Positions 47,001 to 60,563 of a stretch of 64,000 bases of DNA are shown here, piece by piece. The notes beneath the pieces are model-generated. The model did no database searches. It had not been told where the DNA came from and worked only from the letters and a program-made list of their open reading frames with translations. Origin of the DNA: Berberis thunbergii (Eukaryota > Streptophyta > Magnoliopsida > Ranunculales > Berberidaceae); contig QNQO01000533.1 in the NCBI GenBank assembly GCA_003290165.1, forward strand, positions 643,735 through 707,734, written 5' to 3'. The translations under genes were made by a program, and so were the position numbers. The first letter of the stretch is position 1. Each line of letters opens with the position of its first letter.

Positions 47001-50000
47001 TCTGCACCAAATATTTCTCTGTATCCTAACCACAATACTTCAGAGATAACAAAACAAGCATCTCCCCCACCATTTTGTCTTTCACAAATTTACCCAAACA
47101 AAACAAGAAAAATGTGACCGTTATTTAGACTTGAGTACTAAACCACATGATTTTACTCCATGAATCAAAACAAACAATAAGGCATATTTCAAAGGAATTC
47201 ATCAGCAAATTCAACTCAAACCATTCCAGATCTAAACATTGACTTGTACAAAATTTAACCCAAATTCATACATTTATAAAAAATAAATAGAAATAAAATG
47301 AAGAAAACTCACCTCGATCTATCATGAGTTGACCCATGAAAGTCCCTAAAACTTCAAATTACATTATCACCTAATCAAAACACAAAAGTCTTATTTCTAG
47401 TTATAATAGGTAACATATTTTATTGTCAAAATATAGATATTAATTTTTCTAACTAAACGGTTTAGAATCAGGAAAAACTCAATGCACGAAAGTTGTGCAT
47501 GATGATATTTTATATAACACGTGTTGGACTTTTTCTTGTTTCGAGTACAAAATAATTTCTAGGATTTTAAAAACATTACGAAATTGTTAAATCTTTGATT
47601 GAAGCCAAAAATCGATAGAAGAAGAGTATTGGTTCTCTTATTTTCAACTAAACCCTAATTTCTATCTTCAAACAACACATAAGTTCAATCATGCAATAAG
47701 ATTGTAAAAAACGTAGATTTTTGTCACATTTTTCGTAAAACCTAAGGTTGAATGAAGGCTTCCTCTTCATTTCACCTTTTTCACCCTCTTGTTTGCATAG
47801 GAATTTCCTCCCTTGGTTTTTGTGTCTGTAAGGAGAATGTGGCTAGGTATTCTACCCTAAGTGAAACTCTTTTATAAGGTTTTAATTTAAGGTTTCTTAA
47901 TTTTGGCTAAACACACTCATATACACCTATACAGTTAAATCGTTATTCGGACCCTAATAGGTTTAGGAACGTTATTAGATTAATCGGGATTAATCAAAAT
48001 TAATTGGCATGTATTTTATAAACTATTTCTCTATCCTTCTAAGTAATATGTTTAATACAGCGGAAAAAAAAATGAAAATGAATGAATATTGTAGTAAACA
48101 TCACATGTCATAATTGAAGGAAAGTTATAAAAAAAAAAAAAATTCAATGTTGGATAAAGGTGAGGCTTTCCATATTCTGTAGTTTTGGTTGATATTTTTC
48201 TTTGGTCGTTTTATATTTTTTCTTATATATTTTTTTAATATTCTCTTTTATTTTTCTCTCTGTCTAGCCCTTTCAGACACTGGGTATTGCCTTATGGTCA
48301 GGTACTGATGAGGTTAAAATTTGTTAAAATATAACATTAATTTATTTCATTATTTATAATATATTATCATGGATCGATTAATCGTTGAGTTTAGAATGCG
48401 ATTAATCAGTAACTCAGCGAGAAATTGCCGATTCTTGCCGATAAGCGATAGATATTATACAAACGATTAACTAAAAAATCGTAATATTCTACTAGCGATA
48501 AGAGATTAATCGCCGATTATTTAACATAGGTACACACTTTCTATTCTCTTTAGTGACTATAAACCAAAACAATAATACCTCACCAAACAATAAATAAATA
48601 GTATTTATATTTATTTATTTAGGTAGTTATTACAAACGGTGTTTTAACATTTAGGTGTTGCCTAGTCTAGGCGAGGTGGTGAAGGTCGTGTCGCCCGCCT
48701 AAGTATCGCCCGAGACTATATAGATAATTAGGAGACAAATTAGATCTGGTCGTGAATCAAATATAAATTGCGAACTAAAGCTCTTTGTAATTCATGTGTG
48801 AAGAACGATTAGATAATTTGTCGATAGGTTGTCTTTGAAGTTCGTCACCTTCTTCAAATATTCTTTTAAATGATTTTAAGGAGAGACTCTTGGTTTGTGA
48901 GAAGTGGAAATTATTGAGTTAATTTAGCTCGCTCTGTCTACTACTTGGTGTTGGCCAAACACAGACTTGTTTATTTACTTTAACTCCATACCATTGAATT
49001 TAACATGCCAAGGGTAAAGATTTCATGTTTGTTGTATGCCACAGAAACTTATTGCACATTTTATGTCTTGGCTAATATTTTATGTTAATGAGGGACATGC
49101 TATGGTTATGTTGATTGAGCCAGGGGAACCTAGTTATGGCATTTCTCAGTGAAGCAATTCTTTTTGACTTCATATTAATATATTTCCAGAAAATTGAAAC
49201 ATGGAAGTGCAGTTGTTAAAACAAAAAAATTTAGCCTAGCACCATAGCTTTGACGATCCTAAATTGTCATCACATAGCACCATGATTGTCATCTTTGTTG
49301 CCCAAAGTCAAATTCTCGTAAATTCTGCTCGTACCTGGACTTTTGATTATGCCTAGAAGAACATACATATCCCCTTGTCCTACTCTTATTTTTTCTTTGT
49401 TCTGTTTACAAAGAATGGGTGATACAGTTAAGTCAATTTAATTCATGATATCTTATTGAATTTAACCCTGTTGAGGCTTAGGCAGCAGAAGAATGCACAT
49501 TGGTGCTCGAGCTGGATCAAGAGCACACTGGGGCCCTAATGTTGCGAGCTCAGACACTCGTCACCCTTAAGGAGTACAATTCGGCGCTCTTTGATGTCAA
49601 CAGGCTTATGGAACTAAACCCGTCGTCTGATGTATATCAGAATTTGCAGGCCCGCCTGAAGACACAATTGGTATAGCTTCATCTGCTAAATTTCTTTCCA
49701 TTTTCATGTATTTCTTCAACTATTGTGACAAGTGTGACAAAATTGGTATATATTGGTTGCTTTCTAAATTTGTTCCCTCATTTCATTTATATCTTAAACT
49801 GTCATGACAATTGTGCTAGAGTTTGTGGCCTTTAAGGTCTCAATTCAATCAAGCATATCAACTAGTGATAGGATGTATTGTCCCAGTTCACACCTAAAGC
49901 CATTTCAAGTCTTTGATTTTATAACATCTCTAATGGTACAAGTGTATTTTAAACTTAGACTAATTTTGGAATTTATAATAGATGGAACCCAATGGTAGGT

Positions 50001-51108
50001 AAAAAAAAGGACCAAGTCTAAGAACAAATTTGAAATACGGGATAAATTTTATCTAGAAAAATAGATCTTTTGAGCCTCACTACCCTCGGATGCCCTTAAA
50101 TAAACTAAACTAATAGAGTAGAGTTTAATTTGGTCCAAAATTTTTGTTATGTTAGACTAAACTTAGATTAATCTTTTTGTACCATCTAGAAATGCACTTT
50201 AGCTAGATCCTCCCAACTTTTTTCAAAAAAAAAAAAAAAATTTGTGTTTTCAAACTGAATCATGTCTTTTCAACAATATCTGAGGCTTGCTTGAGTTGTT
50301 ATGATTTTATATTTCATTGCTTTGGGAAAATGGGAGGGGTTTCCTTGGTGTAACATTTTTTTTTAAAATTTAGTGGTTGTTGTGATCGTTGCATTTGCTG
50401 GAAAGCGAAATTTTTTAGTGATTTAATGCTATCTGCGAAATGGAAGTCAAATAGTAATTTAGTAATCAATTTATCTCCAGGCCAACATTAACTTGCGGAT
50501 GGTTTTTGCTTGAGGAAAAGTTGCCTGGCTCCTATTCCTGAATGTGAAGAAGAATCTTCCATGTCTGAGCTAGAAGATGATGAAATTGAAGAAGGAGAAG
50601 CTAATGCACTTGCAGATAAGAAAACAGAGGATACAACAACTACTAGCAACCCTGAAGCTCCTTTCTCTCAAATACAAGAGCTTTGAGGACGTTCCAAATA
50701 CACATTCCAGAAAAGGGATGCACTTCAAGATCCTGACGAGTCCTCTAAACCAGTCATCGCATTTGAAGATCAGAAAAAAAGTGCCCCTGGAGTTCCTGAA
50801 TCCCCTGCCTCTCGAGCAATTCCAAGACCAATGGCAGATAAGAAAACAGAAATCACAGGAACAATTTGTAATCCTGAAGCTCCCGTCTCTCAAACACAGA
50901 GCTACAGGGGTATATCAAAAGTAGATTCTGAAGGATGGAAAGCAATCCCAAAGCCAAAGGGACACTCTAATCTGGATTACTCTCGTTGGGACAGAGTTGA
51001 AGATGATTCAAGTGAGATGAAGAAGATGAAGACGAGGAGTCACTTCCTCAGTATAGGTTCCGTGTAAAAACTGTTGGAGTTCGACCAGTGAGGTAATTCT
51101 ATCCATCG
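44056..51108 (+). pseudogene. TPR-domain protein gene, last exon damaged
   Basis: Exon 1 (44056-44247) encodes a TPR motif: AAVKKIERGHQMYRDGEHQE, ALGYYTEALAMAK, IALHSNRAACYLKLHDFKK, ending in a GTAACA donor. Exon 2 (49482-49670) continues in phase: AAEECTLVLELDQEHTGALM, LRAQTLVTLKEYNSALFDV, NRLMELNP. Exon 3 (about 50515 on) encodes LAPIPECEEESS, an acidic linker, GWKAIPKPKGHSNLDYSRWD and, after a shift near 51012, SLPQYRFRVKTVGVRPV. This matches a plant-specific TPR protein of about 270 residues whose function I do not know. Defects: in-frame TGA at about 50683, the frameshift near 51012, and no acceptor at exon 3 that keeps phase. Intron 1 is 5.2 kb. A duplicate elsewhere or sequencing errors are possible. 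Confidence 0.75.
44248..49481 (+). other. Large first intron of the TPR gene
   Basis: Very AT-rich with no recognised exon. A roughly 60-base segment with TATGCCACAG and AACTTATTGCACATTTTA is present at about 44694-44752 and again at 49033-49091. A patch at 48650-48710 (GCCTAGTCTAGGCGAGG, GTCGCCCGCCTAAG) resembles the GC-rich ends of the hAT-type family B and may be a decayed copy. The size suggests growth by insertions too old to classify by eye. Confidence 0.5.
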
Positions 51109-51639
51109 AGGAATTTGAATGTGTTAGCGGCGGGATGTTATCAGCGGGATTTCTGAAGTAAAGCTTTGCACATTCCCATTTAACACATCATCAGAAGGTG
51201 ACCGCTTCCATGCGATGGATAGAGCGTGATGCTATCTCGATGGAACTGCTGCACAAAAGCATGGAAATTGTTCATTGAGTGAGGTAGATGCTCAGTAGTT
51301 TCCTGCTGGTTAGGATGGTAACGATTGTTGCTATGTATGATAGGAAGACAATACTTCTCTGTTGTGAAGCTTTGTCAAAAGTGTGACGTGTGGCATGTGC
51401 TTGGAATTATTTCTCTAGAAAGAGAAATTGATCTACAGCGTATATCAGGATGAGTTAATATGTGGTATTTAATCCATAGTAGTAAACTGCAGTGAAGTAA
51501 ATATCTATTATCTTTATTGGTTGATCAATACCTTTATTTTTATTTTTTTATTTTTTATTTTTATGTCATCCATTTTTCTTCATGATCATGAGTTTTTTTT
51601 AACTTAAAGCATAAAGCATAGATTATATATTACGATTAC
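51109..51639. other. 3' flank of the TPR gene
   Basis: Probable 3' UTR and flank. A T/A-rich run lies at 51530-51560. No gene is seen. Confidence 0.35.
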
Positions 51640-54600
51640 AAAAAAGTTGTCCTGCAGTAGTAGCTAGATCATGGAACTTCAAAGTTGAGGTCTCGACTAA
51701 TAAAATTACAATATCAGGAGTTATGGTTAGTAAGAAGATGCTTAATTACTGATAAGAGGATGCCACGAGTTCCCCAGAAGAACTCACGTCTTCCACTGTC
51801 TCGCTTGAATTAGCGACAGAGTTGCTTCTGTAGCATAACACTCCGCCATTGTGATGTCAACAATTTTCCCTGAGATGGGACATGCTATTTGAGCAAGAAC
51901 CAAACCAAGAGTATTCACTGCCAGAATCCCAATTTTCCCCTATTTAGAAGAATCAAATAAGCTAGCATCATAGGTGATGATAACCGAGTCGGGTTCCAAA
52001 GTACTGGGTAAGGTTTCGAAACTGAAAGGATCGCGCATTGAATCTATGATGTCTAGCTGACTATAGCTGGACCTGGATTAACTCGATTATGATAGTTTCA
52101 GCCTTCGCAAAGGTCCAAAAATAGTAGGATTGCCAACTTGGTTGGTGGATGGACCCGAAAAAATTGTAGTTGTAGTAGTTTCCATGATGTGATTGATAGA
52201 CACCGGTTTTTGTATTCATGATGTTGTACCCGCCAGGGTGAATCTGTAAAGTGGGGCTTTTAGTGAACCATTGTTTCTGCTAGAGATTCCATGTTTGCTG
52301 AAAGGAGGATAGGAACATCTGAGGGCAGAACTTGCCTTTATTGATAATTATATTATTACGCAACTGCCAGATAGTATGGAGAACAGCCACATATTGAGAT
52401 AGCATATCATCTTTGGTTTCAAGAAGCATGGTTGTGTCCCACATGATAAAGAACTTCGAAAATGGAGGGGATTAGAGTGGGCCTTTGCCAATCAATTGGT
52501 AGTGTAGTAGCCAAAGTTTGATGATGTCAGGGCACAAAAAGAAAAGGTGTAAGACATCTTCCGTGTGATTCTGCAAAAAAAAAATACAGCAGTTGGCTAT
52601 AGACGTGTGAATCGTAGTCAGATTGGTGTGGGGAGGATGTTTCGGGTAATTTTCCATATAAGGAAAATGGCACAGATCGTGGCTATAACTTGCTATAACT
52701 GTCGATACTGTTTAGGCCCTTAATTGTAGAAATTGAGTGTTGGAAGTGGAACTTTAACAAAAGCATGGGTTGCACTTTTAACAAAGAGGTCTCTTTTTGT
52801 CATACATCCATATGAGTTTATTCGGGGTCTAGGTTGCTCTGATGGAAAGTCAAGAAATATCCTTGGCCACTGGACTAGGAAAAATTGGTCAAGATAAGAT
52901 TAGTGTCCACTGTGTCCGTGACCTGACAAGGGCATCCATAGGTCAGAAATAGTGATGCGGGTAGTATGGGTAATGGGTGAGAGAGAACCAGGCTGACCCA
53001 ACAATCCTACCAAAGATCAATATTCTCATTGATAAAACTTGCCATATAAGATGGCATTTCATTTTCGTTCCACTCTCCAAGCAAAGGAAGCAGTGTTTAG
53101 GGGTTGGATAATTGAAATATGTTCTTTTTTATTGAAATAAAGAGTTTTAAGTTGTATGACACGTGGATCGAGGGGGGTGAAAGTGTCTGCCATAAATTTT
53201 TTGCCATTAAGGCAAGAGAGACGAAGTAAAGTGATGTGATCCCAGGTACATAATTGTTTGCCATTACGATCATATGCATCATTCCACCAAAAAATTTCGA
53301 GCAAGATTATCTAATTTGGTGGAAATAGCACAAAGAAGAAGGAAAGATTGCAGTTGTGTAAACATGGATCAAATTCAGAACAACTTTGATCATGACAGTT
53401 TACCGGCTTGGGAAAGGACCTTTGATTACCAGCTCGAAATTTTTGGTGTTAACTTTATCCAAAAGGAATCGAAAATCAGAGCCTTTCTTCTTTGAGATCA
53501 ATAGAGGGGAACCCAAATATTTATCTTTAGGATTGTAAAGTTAGATCCCAAAATTCTAGTAATCCATCTTGGTGTGTTTCTGATGAACTTTTGAACTTAG
53601 AATATCAATGATTTGTCGTAAGTTTACTGGCTTGACCCGAAACTGAGCAGTAGTAGGAAAGAAGATATTTGACAGAGTGAGCATCCCGAAAGAGATGCTC
53701 GATCTACAAAAAATCATGAGATAATTTGGCAATACAACAATGGCTGATAGAAGGAAATCTCTCCTGATTTGGATTCCTTTGATATGACCTTCATGTTCGG
53801 CTCAGGCCAAAAGTCTGGATAAAGCTTTGCCATTAAATTGAAGAGGTAGGGGAAAGAGGATCCCCTTGTCTGATGCCTCTAGTGGGTTTGATGATCGAGA
53901 GAGGAGATCCATTGGGGCAAAACTTGGAGCGAGGATGTGGAGATGCATTATTCAATCATTTGGATCCAACCACTAGCGAATCCTAATGCTTAAGAATTTG
54001 AAGCAGGAAGGGTCATTCAACTCGATCATAGTCGATCTTTATAGCCATCCAACATTGTTTCTTTTGTGGCAAGGCTTTAATTGAAAAAAGGTTTCATGAG
54101 CAAGACAAACATTATCCACAAATAGATCGTCCGTTTGAGGAAAACACCTTGGTTTGGGGAAATGATGTTCTCTGGTAGAGGTTTCAAACAGTTAGCTAAA
54201 AATTTTAAATGACTTTGTAGATGACATTACAGAGCCCAATGGGACAAAATTTGTCTGGGGTGGATGGATTGGAGATTTTCGGATCAGAGCTATAAAAGTC
54301 TCATGAGGTGTGGATCTAACTGATGAGTGGTGAAAAAGTTTATCACAACCTCAATACGACATACTTAACAATTTCTCAGTAATGTTGGATAAGTAAGTGT
54401 GAAACCATCTGGGTCGGGGGCCTTATGACTACCCATGCTAAAGATGTATAACAGATCTCCTCCTCACTGGGGTCTGGGGTAGTCAAGAGAAGTTCATTGG
54501 TCTTCAGAGGTGATGGAAGGGGTGAAAAGAGAGAGAATGTCTGGGCATGGGGTGGGGTTGGATGAGGTGAAAATTTGTTCGAAATATTCATGGAGAACCT

Positions 54601-55150
54601 ATCCAACCGAGTTCTGATTAGAGTGCCAAACATTTGAACCATCTTTAAGACGAAGAATGAGGTTTTTTTTTCAGCGCATCAAGGAAGCTAGGTGATGACT
54701 TTGGCATTCTTATCACCTTCGATGAGCCACAAATATCCTGATTTATTGGGCCAGAACAATTCTTCTCTTAAGAATAATTCAACAAGACGGTCTTCCAAAA
54801 CAGCAATGGCAGTGGCATCCCCTATGGAGGGGTAGAGTTTTGGAGCTTGTTTATAATGTTAAGTTGAATATTTCGAAAATCCATTTGGTTCCATCTGGTA
54901 TGGCAATGGCTAACTTTTTTTTAGATGGAAGTTGTGGGAGGAAAAATGGTGATTCCGAGGAAACCAAGACTTATCAACAATTTGGCGAAAGTGTGGGTTT
55001 CTAACCCACATGTAAAAAAATTTTAAGGGTTTAGGGCCCTTATTGATATGAGAGACCAAATGTAGGGAGATGGCTCTATGATTCCTATCCCACATCAATA
55101 GAATACCACCCACACTCTCGTCAGCCAACAAAACTTCCCAATTGCAAAAC
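51640..55150 (-). mobile_element. LINE (L1-type non-LTR retrotransposon), degenerate
   Basis: On the minus strand in order: end of the endonuclease (SHINKGPKPLKFFYMW and VGGILLMWDRN, 55090-54990); a linker with LREELFW and a WLIEGDKNAK-like segment (about 54780-54700); RT start TPDPSEEEI...SHKAP near 54480-54420; the domain after RT with WWNDAYDRNGKQLCTWDHIT (53290-53230); a zf-RVT motif EDVLHLFFLCPDIIKLW (about 52560-52510); and an RNase H-like end with VIITYDASLF and IACPISGKI...MAECYATEA (52000-51820). This is the gene order of plant L1-clade LINEs. Stops and shifts are frequent. The 5' part may continue beyond 55150 and across the Copia element into 61087-62120. Confidence 0.75.
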
Positions 55151-55464
55151 AATTACTCCAACCCTCGCTTATCAACTCCGAATTTACAGAACACCAGGTT
55201 TCCTCCACTGATCCAACTCGCAGTAAGTATTGAAGTAGGCCCAGCATTACTCGCAGTGGGGGAGGAGGTGGCCATCAGTGTCGAGCACGGGGAGTCCCGT
55301 GCTTGTCCGTCGTAGCGAATGGTGTCACCGTGACACCCCATGGGAGCTCGCAGGCCTCTTGCGCATCTGTGTCGATTGGGAATTTGTAGATTGATGCGCG
55401 GACTGCCATAGATTAATTTTGAGAGTGAGGGGGAGATTGAGATTTTGGGTTTTCGTTTTTGTCT

Positions 55465-55681
55465 TAGGGGTGTGATACAGTGCGACAGTATGCAATATAT
55501 GCACCAATCAGTCGTTTCGGTTTTTAATCGGATGGTTTTAAATTGTGGACCGCTTCCGAACCGTTTGGAATCGGTTTCGGTTTGGTTTTACAATTTTTTT
55601 TATCATTTCTTATTACCGAACCGAATTTAACAACCGGTTCGGTCGGTTAACCGAAATTAATTCGGTTTATGCCCACCCCTA
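55465..55681. mobile_element. Short MITE with TAGGGGTG ends
   Basis: The left end TAGGGGTGTGATAC faces the right end, which in reverse complement reads TAGGGGTGGGCATAAACC. The interior is dominated by TTTCGGTT and AACCGAA words. At 217 bp it is the smallest of three TAGGGRTG-ended elements in the window. No target duplication is visible. Confidence 0.55.
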
Positions 55682-55700
55682 CCTATTATGAAACTTCTTC

Positions 55701-55865
55701 ATTAAAGGCAGATGAAAATATTTTCAAAACCTCGTTTACTCCTTCTTCTTCCATCCTCCATTAATGTTTATGAGTTGAGTTTATTGAAGGCAATTGAAAA
55801 GATTTCTCAAAGCCTCAGTTACTCGTCCTTCATCCCCCATTAATGTATCTGAGTTGAAATCCAAT
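55701..55865 (+). repeat. Imperfect 82-bp tandem duplication
   Basis: ATTAAAGGCAGATGAAAATA...CCATTAATGTTTATGAGTTGA (from 55701) is followed by ATTGAAGGCAATTGAAAAGA...CCATTAATGTATCTGAGTTGA (from 55783). The units are about 80% alike. A further repeated word, GAGGTTGTGA.TTGAG.GGA, occurs at 55908 and 56180. Confidence 0.7.
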
Positions 55866-56213
55866 AGGGTGTCATGGAGGTCAGTCAACACAGTAGCAGA
55901 GTGAGGTTGTGATTTGAGTGGAACTGATGGATCGCCCCGGTGATGAAGAGTGGATTCTCTATGAGTCAGAGATTGGTTTATGGCTTGAAACAACATCACC
56001 AGTGTTACAAGGATCAGAGCAAGCGATGATGGGCTTTGCAGATTTGCCAAACCCATCAATCGATTTCATGTGTCCTCATACATGGCTGATGAGGAAGAGA
56101 TCGTCGTAAAGCATCGAAGATCTGGTTCCGTTGAGTGTGAGGTTGACTCACTAACGGTTAAAGAAGACATGTGCGAATGAGGTTGTGAGTTGAGAGGAGC
56201 TCGTGGTTCGCCC

Positions 56214-56511
56214 TGATGAAACAGGACAGCCTAAAAATCAGATAAAGAAATTTGCAAGAGATTTGATGATACACGTACTTGAAGGAGAACTCCCTTGTTT
56301 ATTCAAAGACTAATCATGCCTGTTAAATAGGCTTACATAAGAAGAAGTAAAATGCAGCAGCTCCACGATCTTAATAGTCCTAGAATCGTGGAATATGACT
56401 AGTTCTAAACCTTATCACTAACAAACTTATCCCTCAAACATAGGGATATTATTGACTACTACGTAGAACAATTCTATAACCTAATAGTTAGGAACATTAA
56501 CAACTTTAACA
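56214..56511 (-). repeat. Copia 3' LTR
   Basis: 298 bp; matches 60787-61081. In element orientation it begins TGTTAAAG and ends CCTGTTTCATCA. It is preceded by the polypurine tract. Confidence 0.95.
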
Positions 56512-56514
56512 TCC

Positions 56515-59500
56515 TCCCTTAAACTCTTGGGCATGAACAAACACTCATTAAGTCACACATATTTAAGAACACATCGAGCTTCAAAGGCTTTGTCAAAATA
56601 TCTGCAACTTGGTCTTGAGTAGAACATTGAATCAACTCCACAACTTCTGCTTTTATAAGATCACGCAAGAAATGAAAACGAACATCGATATGTTTATTAC
56701 GACCATGCATTACTGGGTTCTTTGAGAGTTTAATTGCTGAAGTATTGTCGCAGTACACCACTGTAGGCAGAGTTTGATTATGATGCAACTGTTGTAAGAT
56801 TCTCCTTATCCAAACTGCTTGACAAGCACTAGATGCTGCAGAAATAAATAAACTTTGCTTCTGTGGTAGATAGAGTAACTACTGGTTGTTTCTTTGAAGA
56901 CCAAGATATTGCTCCTGAACTCATGATAAAAACAATTCTGAAGTGTTCCTTTTGTCATTCTGATCACCCGCATAATCACTGTCCGTATAGCCAATAAGTT
57001 CATCATTTCCTCCCTGTTTGTAGAGAAATCCAAAACTAATTGTGCCTTTTACATATCGAAGCACTTTTTTTGCAGCTTGCATATGAATCTCGGTGGGGCG
57101 CTCCATATACCTACTAATTAGGCTTACTATGAACATCATGTCCGGACGTGTGGCGGTCAAGTACATGAGACTTCCCAAGATCTGTTTATAAAGTGTAGCA
57201 TCTACCCTTACTCCATCTTCATCCTTCACAAGCTTAAAACTAGGAACTACTGGATTGTGCACCGAATTACACTGATGCATATTAAAATTTTCCAACACCT
57301 CCTAAGCATACTTTCTTTGGGTAATAAATATACCATCTGATTTTTGTAAGACTTCAATGCCAAGAAAATAGCTCATCTTTCCAAGATCAGTCATATCAAA
57401 TTCAACCATCATGGATTGTTTGAACTATTTGAACATGGCTTCATTATTTCCAGTAAATATGAGATCATCAACATAAAGACAAACAATTAATATTTTACCT
57501 CCATCCATTGTTTTGATGAACAAAGTATGCTCATAGGGACACTTTTTGAAGCCTTCTTTATCAAAATAAGATTCAATACGACTGTACCAAATTCGAGGAA
57601 CTTGTTTAAGACCGTATAACGCCTTTTTAAGTTTGTATACCTTATGTTCTTGACCATGTAGTTCATAACAAGGAGGTTGTGCAACAAAAACTTCTTCGTT
57701 TATTTCTCCATGTAGAAATGCAGACTTGACATCTAGTTGATAGATCTTCCAACTTTTCTATGCAGCTAGTGATAGTACAATTCGAATTGCATCCAAACGA
57801 GCCACAGGTGCAAATACCTCATCATAATCTACTCCATATTCTTGACAATATCCTTTTGCAACCAGCCTAGCCTTGTACTTATCCACTTCCCCATTCTCAT
57901 TAAGTTTAGTTTTGTAAATCCACTTTACCCCAATGATTTTTCCGCCAGGTGGTAAGTTCTGTGAGTTCCCATGTATTATTTTTTTTCTGTAGCTTCAATC
58001 TCCAAGTTCTTGGCTTGCCTCCATTTTTTACTCTTCACAGCAACTTCATATGCAATGGGATCACTATCAGTAAACAGAGCAAAGTGAGCCATCTCCATGT
58101 CGTCTTCCTCAGACAGGCCTTCGCCACTGTCATAGTTTCTCATCCATCCGGTGATCGACGTGTGCATTTCTCATGGGGTTGGCTTTCATCTAGTACCTCA
58201 TTAGAAGAATTTTCTTCGGATAAGTCACTATAACCTGATGTTTCTTCTGTTGAGTTTGTGCTGGCAGGTTCTTCTTCATTATCACCAACATCTAGTCCGC
58301 CTTCCTCATCTGATGGCCACTCAAGGTCAGCCAATATTGTTTCCTTGTGACTACCATCCCAATCCCATTTTTTATTCTCTTCAAAAACCACATCTCAGCT
58401 CACAATGATTTTCGGAGAACAGGGATCAAATAATCTATAAGCTTTTGATTATTCACTTACTCCAAGTAATATGCATTTGGGGCTATTATCATCAAGTTTG
58501 AATTCGTTTTGCATCAGGTACATGGACATGAGAAATGCATCCAAAGACCCTGAAGTATCCCACACATGGCTTTGATCCACTCCAAGCTTCTTCTGGAGTC
58601 TTGGTCTTCACGACAAATGTGGGGCTTCTGTTTAGAACATGTATAGTCCAATTAACTGCTTCAGGCCAGAATGTTTTTGGAATTTGCTTATCAGAAAGCA
58701 CGTTTCACACCATGTTCATGATGGTTTGGTTCTTCCTCTCTGCAACCCCATTTTGTTGGGTTGTGTATGTCACTGCCAATTTCCTACGAATTCCATTTAC
58801 ATTGCAAAAATAAATGAACTCTTGTGATGTAAATTCACCCCACGATCAGTGCGAAGGCATTTTATGAATGCGCCAGATTATTTCTCCACTTTAGCTTTGT
58901 AACACTTGAAAGTAATAAAAGCTTCTGGTCAACTAAGAAATAAACCCAAGTCTTTCAACTAAGATCATCAATAAAGGTAATAAGATACATCTTCTTGTTG
59001 TTTGAGGATGGACTTATTGGCTCGCATATATCAACATGTACCAACTGAAGAATCTAAGATGCCATCCATGTACTTTTCTTTGGGAAGGAGCCTCTTTGTT
59101 GTTTTACCACCAAGCAATTTTCACACACATTTAAAGGAGTTTTGAGTCGTGGAAGGCCTTCTACCATCTTCTTTTGTTGGAGAGTTGTAAGACCATTCCA
59201 ACTTAAATGTCCATGTCGACAATGCCAAAGTTGGGATTGATCCGTGGTAAGAAAAATAAGATATTGTTGTTCCTTTGATTGGCATTTAAAACCAATAGGG
59301 AACATTCTTTTGAGTGACATATTCGACTCCATGATTAAACCTCTCTTCGGATGGTAAATCTTAAACTTTCCATGTTGTATGAGAACTGTCAAGCCCTTTT
59401 CTTGCAACTGCTCAATACTCAATAGATTGTTCTACAAGTCTGGTACATAGAATATTTCGGTGACCACATGCATGATCTCAATCACCTCCAATCGAATGTT

Positions 59501-60540
59501 TTCCTTTCCTTGCACCACCAAGCTTGAGTTGTTTCCCATTTTAACCGATTCCTTGAAACCTCCATCAAATTCTGAAAAAAAATGTCCCTCCTGCTGTACA
59601 TATGATTACTGCAACTTGAATCTAGGAACCATACATGATCCCTTCTAGCTTCCTTTTCATCCACGTAGGCCATCAGTAACATCTCACCATGCATCTCTAC
59701 AAAATTTGCTTGTGAATCCTTTTGCTTCTTGGGACACTCCCATTGAAAATGGCCCAACTCATGGCAATTGTAACATTCAATGGTGGATTTATCAAATCCA
59801 TATCTACCCCTGCCTCTGCCTCTTCCTTGATAAGAACCATGATCCCTACCTCTTCCTCCTGAACGAGCTTCATGAGTGACCTACAACACTTGTTCATCCA
59901 CAGTGTGTTTGCTCATCCTTTGTTCATGTACTAGTAGGCTGTTTTGAAGTTCATCAATGGAAAAAGTATCCAGATCATTTGACTCCTCAATGGAGCACAC
60001 AACATAGTCATACTTTGGAGTCATGGATCTCAAAAAAATTTCAATGATCACTACATCACCCATCTTTTCGCCATGAATTCTCAATTTGTTGGCTGTGGTG
60101 GTGAGAGTTCGTGCGAAGTAGTCATTCACTGATTCTCCGGCTCTCATATGAAGCATTTCAAACTCTTTGCAAAGAGCTTGCAATTGGGCACGTTTGACTC
60201 TAGCGGTGCCTAGACACTTATGCTTCAAGGAGTCCCAAATGTTTTTAGTTGTATCCTTCTTCAAAATCGTTTTCAAAATTGATCAATCAATGGCTTGGAA
60301 CAAGTAGTTCTTTGCCTTCAGGTCCTTCAACTTTTGATCGTCAATTGTCTTCTTTTGTGTGTCTGTGAGATCCATTCCTTCTGCTACAGCAGGGATCCCA
60401 GTTTCCACCAAACTCCAATATTCTTTGGAACGTAAAAAGTTCTCCATAAGCATACTCCAGTGGTTGTAGTATCAATCAAACTTCGAAATAGAAGGTTGCA
60501 CAAAATTGCTTTCAAGTACCATGTCGTTAGTTCTTCATGC
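56515..60540 (-). pseudogene. Copia gag-pol polyprotein with frameshifts
   Basis: Order on the minus strand: gag (60276-59881: NIWDSLKHKCLGTARVKRAQ, LHMRAGESVNDYFART); zinc knuckle CYNCHELGHFQWECPKK (about 59770); protease WFLDSSCSNHM (family DSGCS/DSGAS; Gly is Ser here); pre-integrase LWHCRHGHLSWNGLTTLQQK and CENCLVVKQQRGSF (59240-59090); integrase end IPKTFWPEAVNWTIHVLNRS, FGCISHVHVPD (58690-58510); RT with LYVDDLIFTGN at about 57478-57446; RNase H with DATLYKQILGSLMYLTATRP, TDSDYAGD, VVYCDNTSAIKLSKNPV, NKHIDVRFHFLRD and ADILTKP. Key residues are mostly present, but several frameshifts and stops and the MITE upstream of gag prevent a full product. Confidence 0.85.
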
Positions 60541-60563
60541 TAACCTAAGACTATGTTTCAGAT

